Of a stretch of DNA of 38,930 nucleotides, positions 38,120-38,930 are shown one piece after another. This DNA comes from Psychrobacter piscatorii (GTDB taxonomy: Bacteria > Pseudomonadota > Gammaproteobacteria > Pseudomonadales > Moraxellaceae): contig NZ_LNDJ01000062.1 in NCBI RefSeq assembly GCF_001444505.1, forward strand, positions 1 to 38,930, read 5' to 3'. The translations under genes were made by a program, and so were the position numbers. Numbering within the stretch: position 1 is the first letter of the stretch; each line of letters starts with the position of its first letter. The notes beneath the pieces were generated by a model, which searched no databases, was not told where the DNA came from, and saw only the letters and a program-made list of their open reading frames with translations.

Positions 38120-38725
38120 TCAAAGATAAGGATTTGGTAGGTTTAGGCCTGCCAAAATCTCAATCTCAAAGCGCTCCATCTCATCTTGCTCGGCCTCTCC
38201 GAGCTCATGATCAAAACCCAGTAGGTGCAGCACGCCATGTATCAGTAAATGACTGATGTGCTGTGCCACGGTTTTGTCTTGCTCTTGTGCCTCACGTACC
38301 ATGACCTCATGACAGATAATAAGCTCACCAAGAGACAGTGTTGGCATTAGTCCGATGATGGCGACAGGCAACTCACTTGGATAAGACAAAATATTGGTCG
38401 CATAGTCCTTACCGCGTGCCTCTAAATTGAGGGCTTGGCCTTCGATTTCATCTGTAATATATATATCCAAAGTTTTAGGTTTATCTTGCCACAGCTCAGA
38501 ATCAATATCGGCAAAGTAGGGCAGCGTCAGACCGTCGTTGATGCGCGCGTTCATATAATCTAAAGTTGCCATCATGACAGATAATAGATACTTACGATCA
38601 TAAAACGTATCAAGCGTCTCATCATCGATACTATCGGCTGCATTAATATCTAGTGCTACCAAGCTGTCATCGTCATTAGTGGCGCTATGATCTTGGTGGC
38701 TATTATTACTGTCAAATTGGTTCAT
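38120..38725 (-). CDS. ybeY: endoribonuclease YbeY (16S rRNA maturation)
   Basis: Zinc metalloprotein needed for 16S rRNA 3' end maturation and ribosome quality control. The metal motif HGVLHLLGFDH (HGxxHxxGxDH) sits near residues 164-174. Upstream features DIYITDEIEGQALNLEARGK and TNILSYPSELP match the family. The 201 residues exceed E. coli (155) by an acidic N-terminal stretch of about 45 residues (NNSHQDHSATNDDDSL). AGGA lies 7 bases before the ATG, supporting this start. In relatives it neighbours phoH-like genes; the upstream side here shows only a terminator before the window ends. Confidence 0.93.
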   Translation of the reverse strand: MNQFDSNNSHQDHSATNDDDSLVALDINAADSIDDETLDTFYDRKYLLSVMMATLDYMNARINDGLTLPYFADIDSELWQDKPKTLDIYITDEIEGQALNLEARGKDYATNILSYPSELPVAIIGLMPTLSLGELIICHEVMVREAQEQDKTVAQHISHLLIHGVLHLLGFDHELGEAEQDEMERFEIEILAGLNLPNPYL

Positions 38726-38829
38726 ATCGGTGTCCTGTTTTATTATAAATGGGCGTGTTTAGTTGGCTATACTCAATCTAGACCATGCCTCACCCAAGTA
38801 ATGCTAAACCTAAGCAATCTCTGCCAAGA

Positions 38830-38861
38830 AAAAACCGGACTACTTTAGTAATCCGGTTTTT
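38830..38861. terminator. bidirectional terminator upstream of ybeY
   Basis: 10-bp stem AAAAACCGGA/TCCGGTTTTT (38830-38839 and 38852-38861) with an inner TACT/AGTA pair and T/A tracts on both sides. It probably ends a gene to the right of the window on the minus strand, or one on the plus strand. The rest of 38726-38930 is AT-rich and non-coding. Confidence 0.85.
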
Positions 38862-38930
38862 CTATGCAAAATAAATCTTTATAGTAAATTGTTCCAGCAT
38901 TATTATAGTTGATCCAATTTAAGAGCGGTA

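Overview
The window is an ordinary-looking chromosomal segment of a gammaproteobacterium, most likely a Moraxellaceae member close to Psychrobacter. This rests on moderate GC, a fused nuoCD inside a 13-gene complex I operon, the leuS-lptE-holA and dut-algC-argB neighbourhoods, and protein character; no database search was run. No tRNA, rRNA, CRISPR array, prophage or transposase gene was seen.

Layout. Positions 1-5.9 kb (minus strand): macA-macB (tripartite efflux pump) and holA with lptE. 6.0-8.7 kb (minus): leuS, the head of the leuS-lptE-holA cluster. 8.9-9.3 kb (plus): an ArsC/YffB-family thioredoxin-fold protein. 9.3-9.7 kb: no intact gene; it holds a two-arm terminator-like hairpin, the remnant of a small membrane-protein gene, and a 117-bp imperfect palindrome that looks like a dispersed miniature element. 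9.7-16.8 kb (minus): rep, mgtE, dut, algC and argB, covering DNA unwinding, Mg2+ uptake, dUTP removal, phosphosugar interconversion and arginine synthesis. 16.8-17.6 kb: an 800-bp gene-free leader. 17.6-33.9 kb (plus): the complete NADH:quinone oxidoreductase operon nuoA-B-CD-E-F-G-H-I-J-K-L-M-N, ended by a strong hairpin terminator. 34.1-38.9 kb: fpr (plus), an unrecognised soluble protein (minus), a TonB-family protein (plus), an MscS channel (plus) and ybeY (minus).

How the genes work together: NuoE, F and G form the NADH-oxidising module, NuoB, CD and I carry electrons to quinone, and NuoA, H, J, K, L, M and N form the proton-pumping membrane arm. LptE (LPS delivery), MacAB (efflux), TonB and MscS are envelope functions. 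The other genes are housekeeping.

No clear new system was found. The points most worth a second look are the palindromic element and the disrupted small gene at 9.3-9.65 kb, several lineage-type extensions of complex I subunits (NuoA and NuoJ tails, a NuoK N-terminal extension backed by a strong ribosome binding site, a NuoG insertion), short tandem repeats between nuoB and nuoCD, an altered catalytic loop in AlgC, and an unrecognised TTG-start gene next to an orphan TonB with a coiled coil in place of the proline-rich region.
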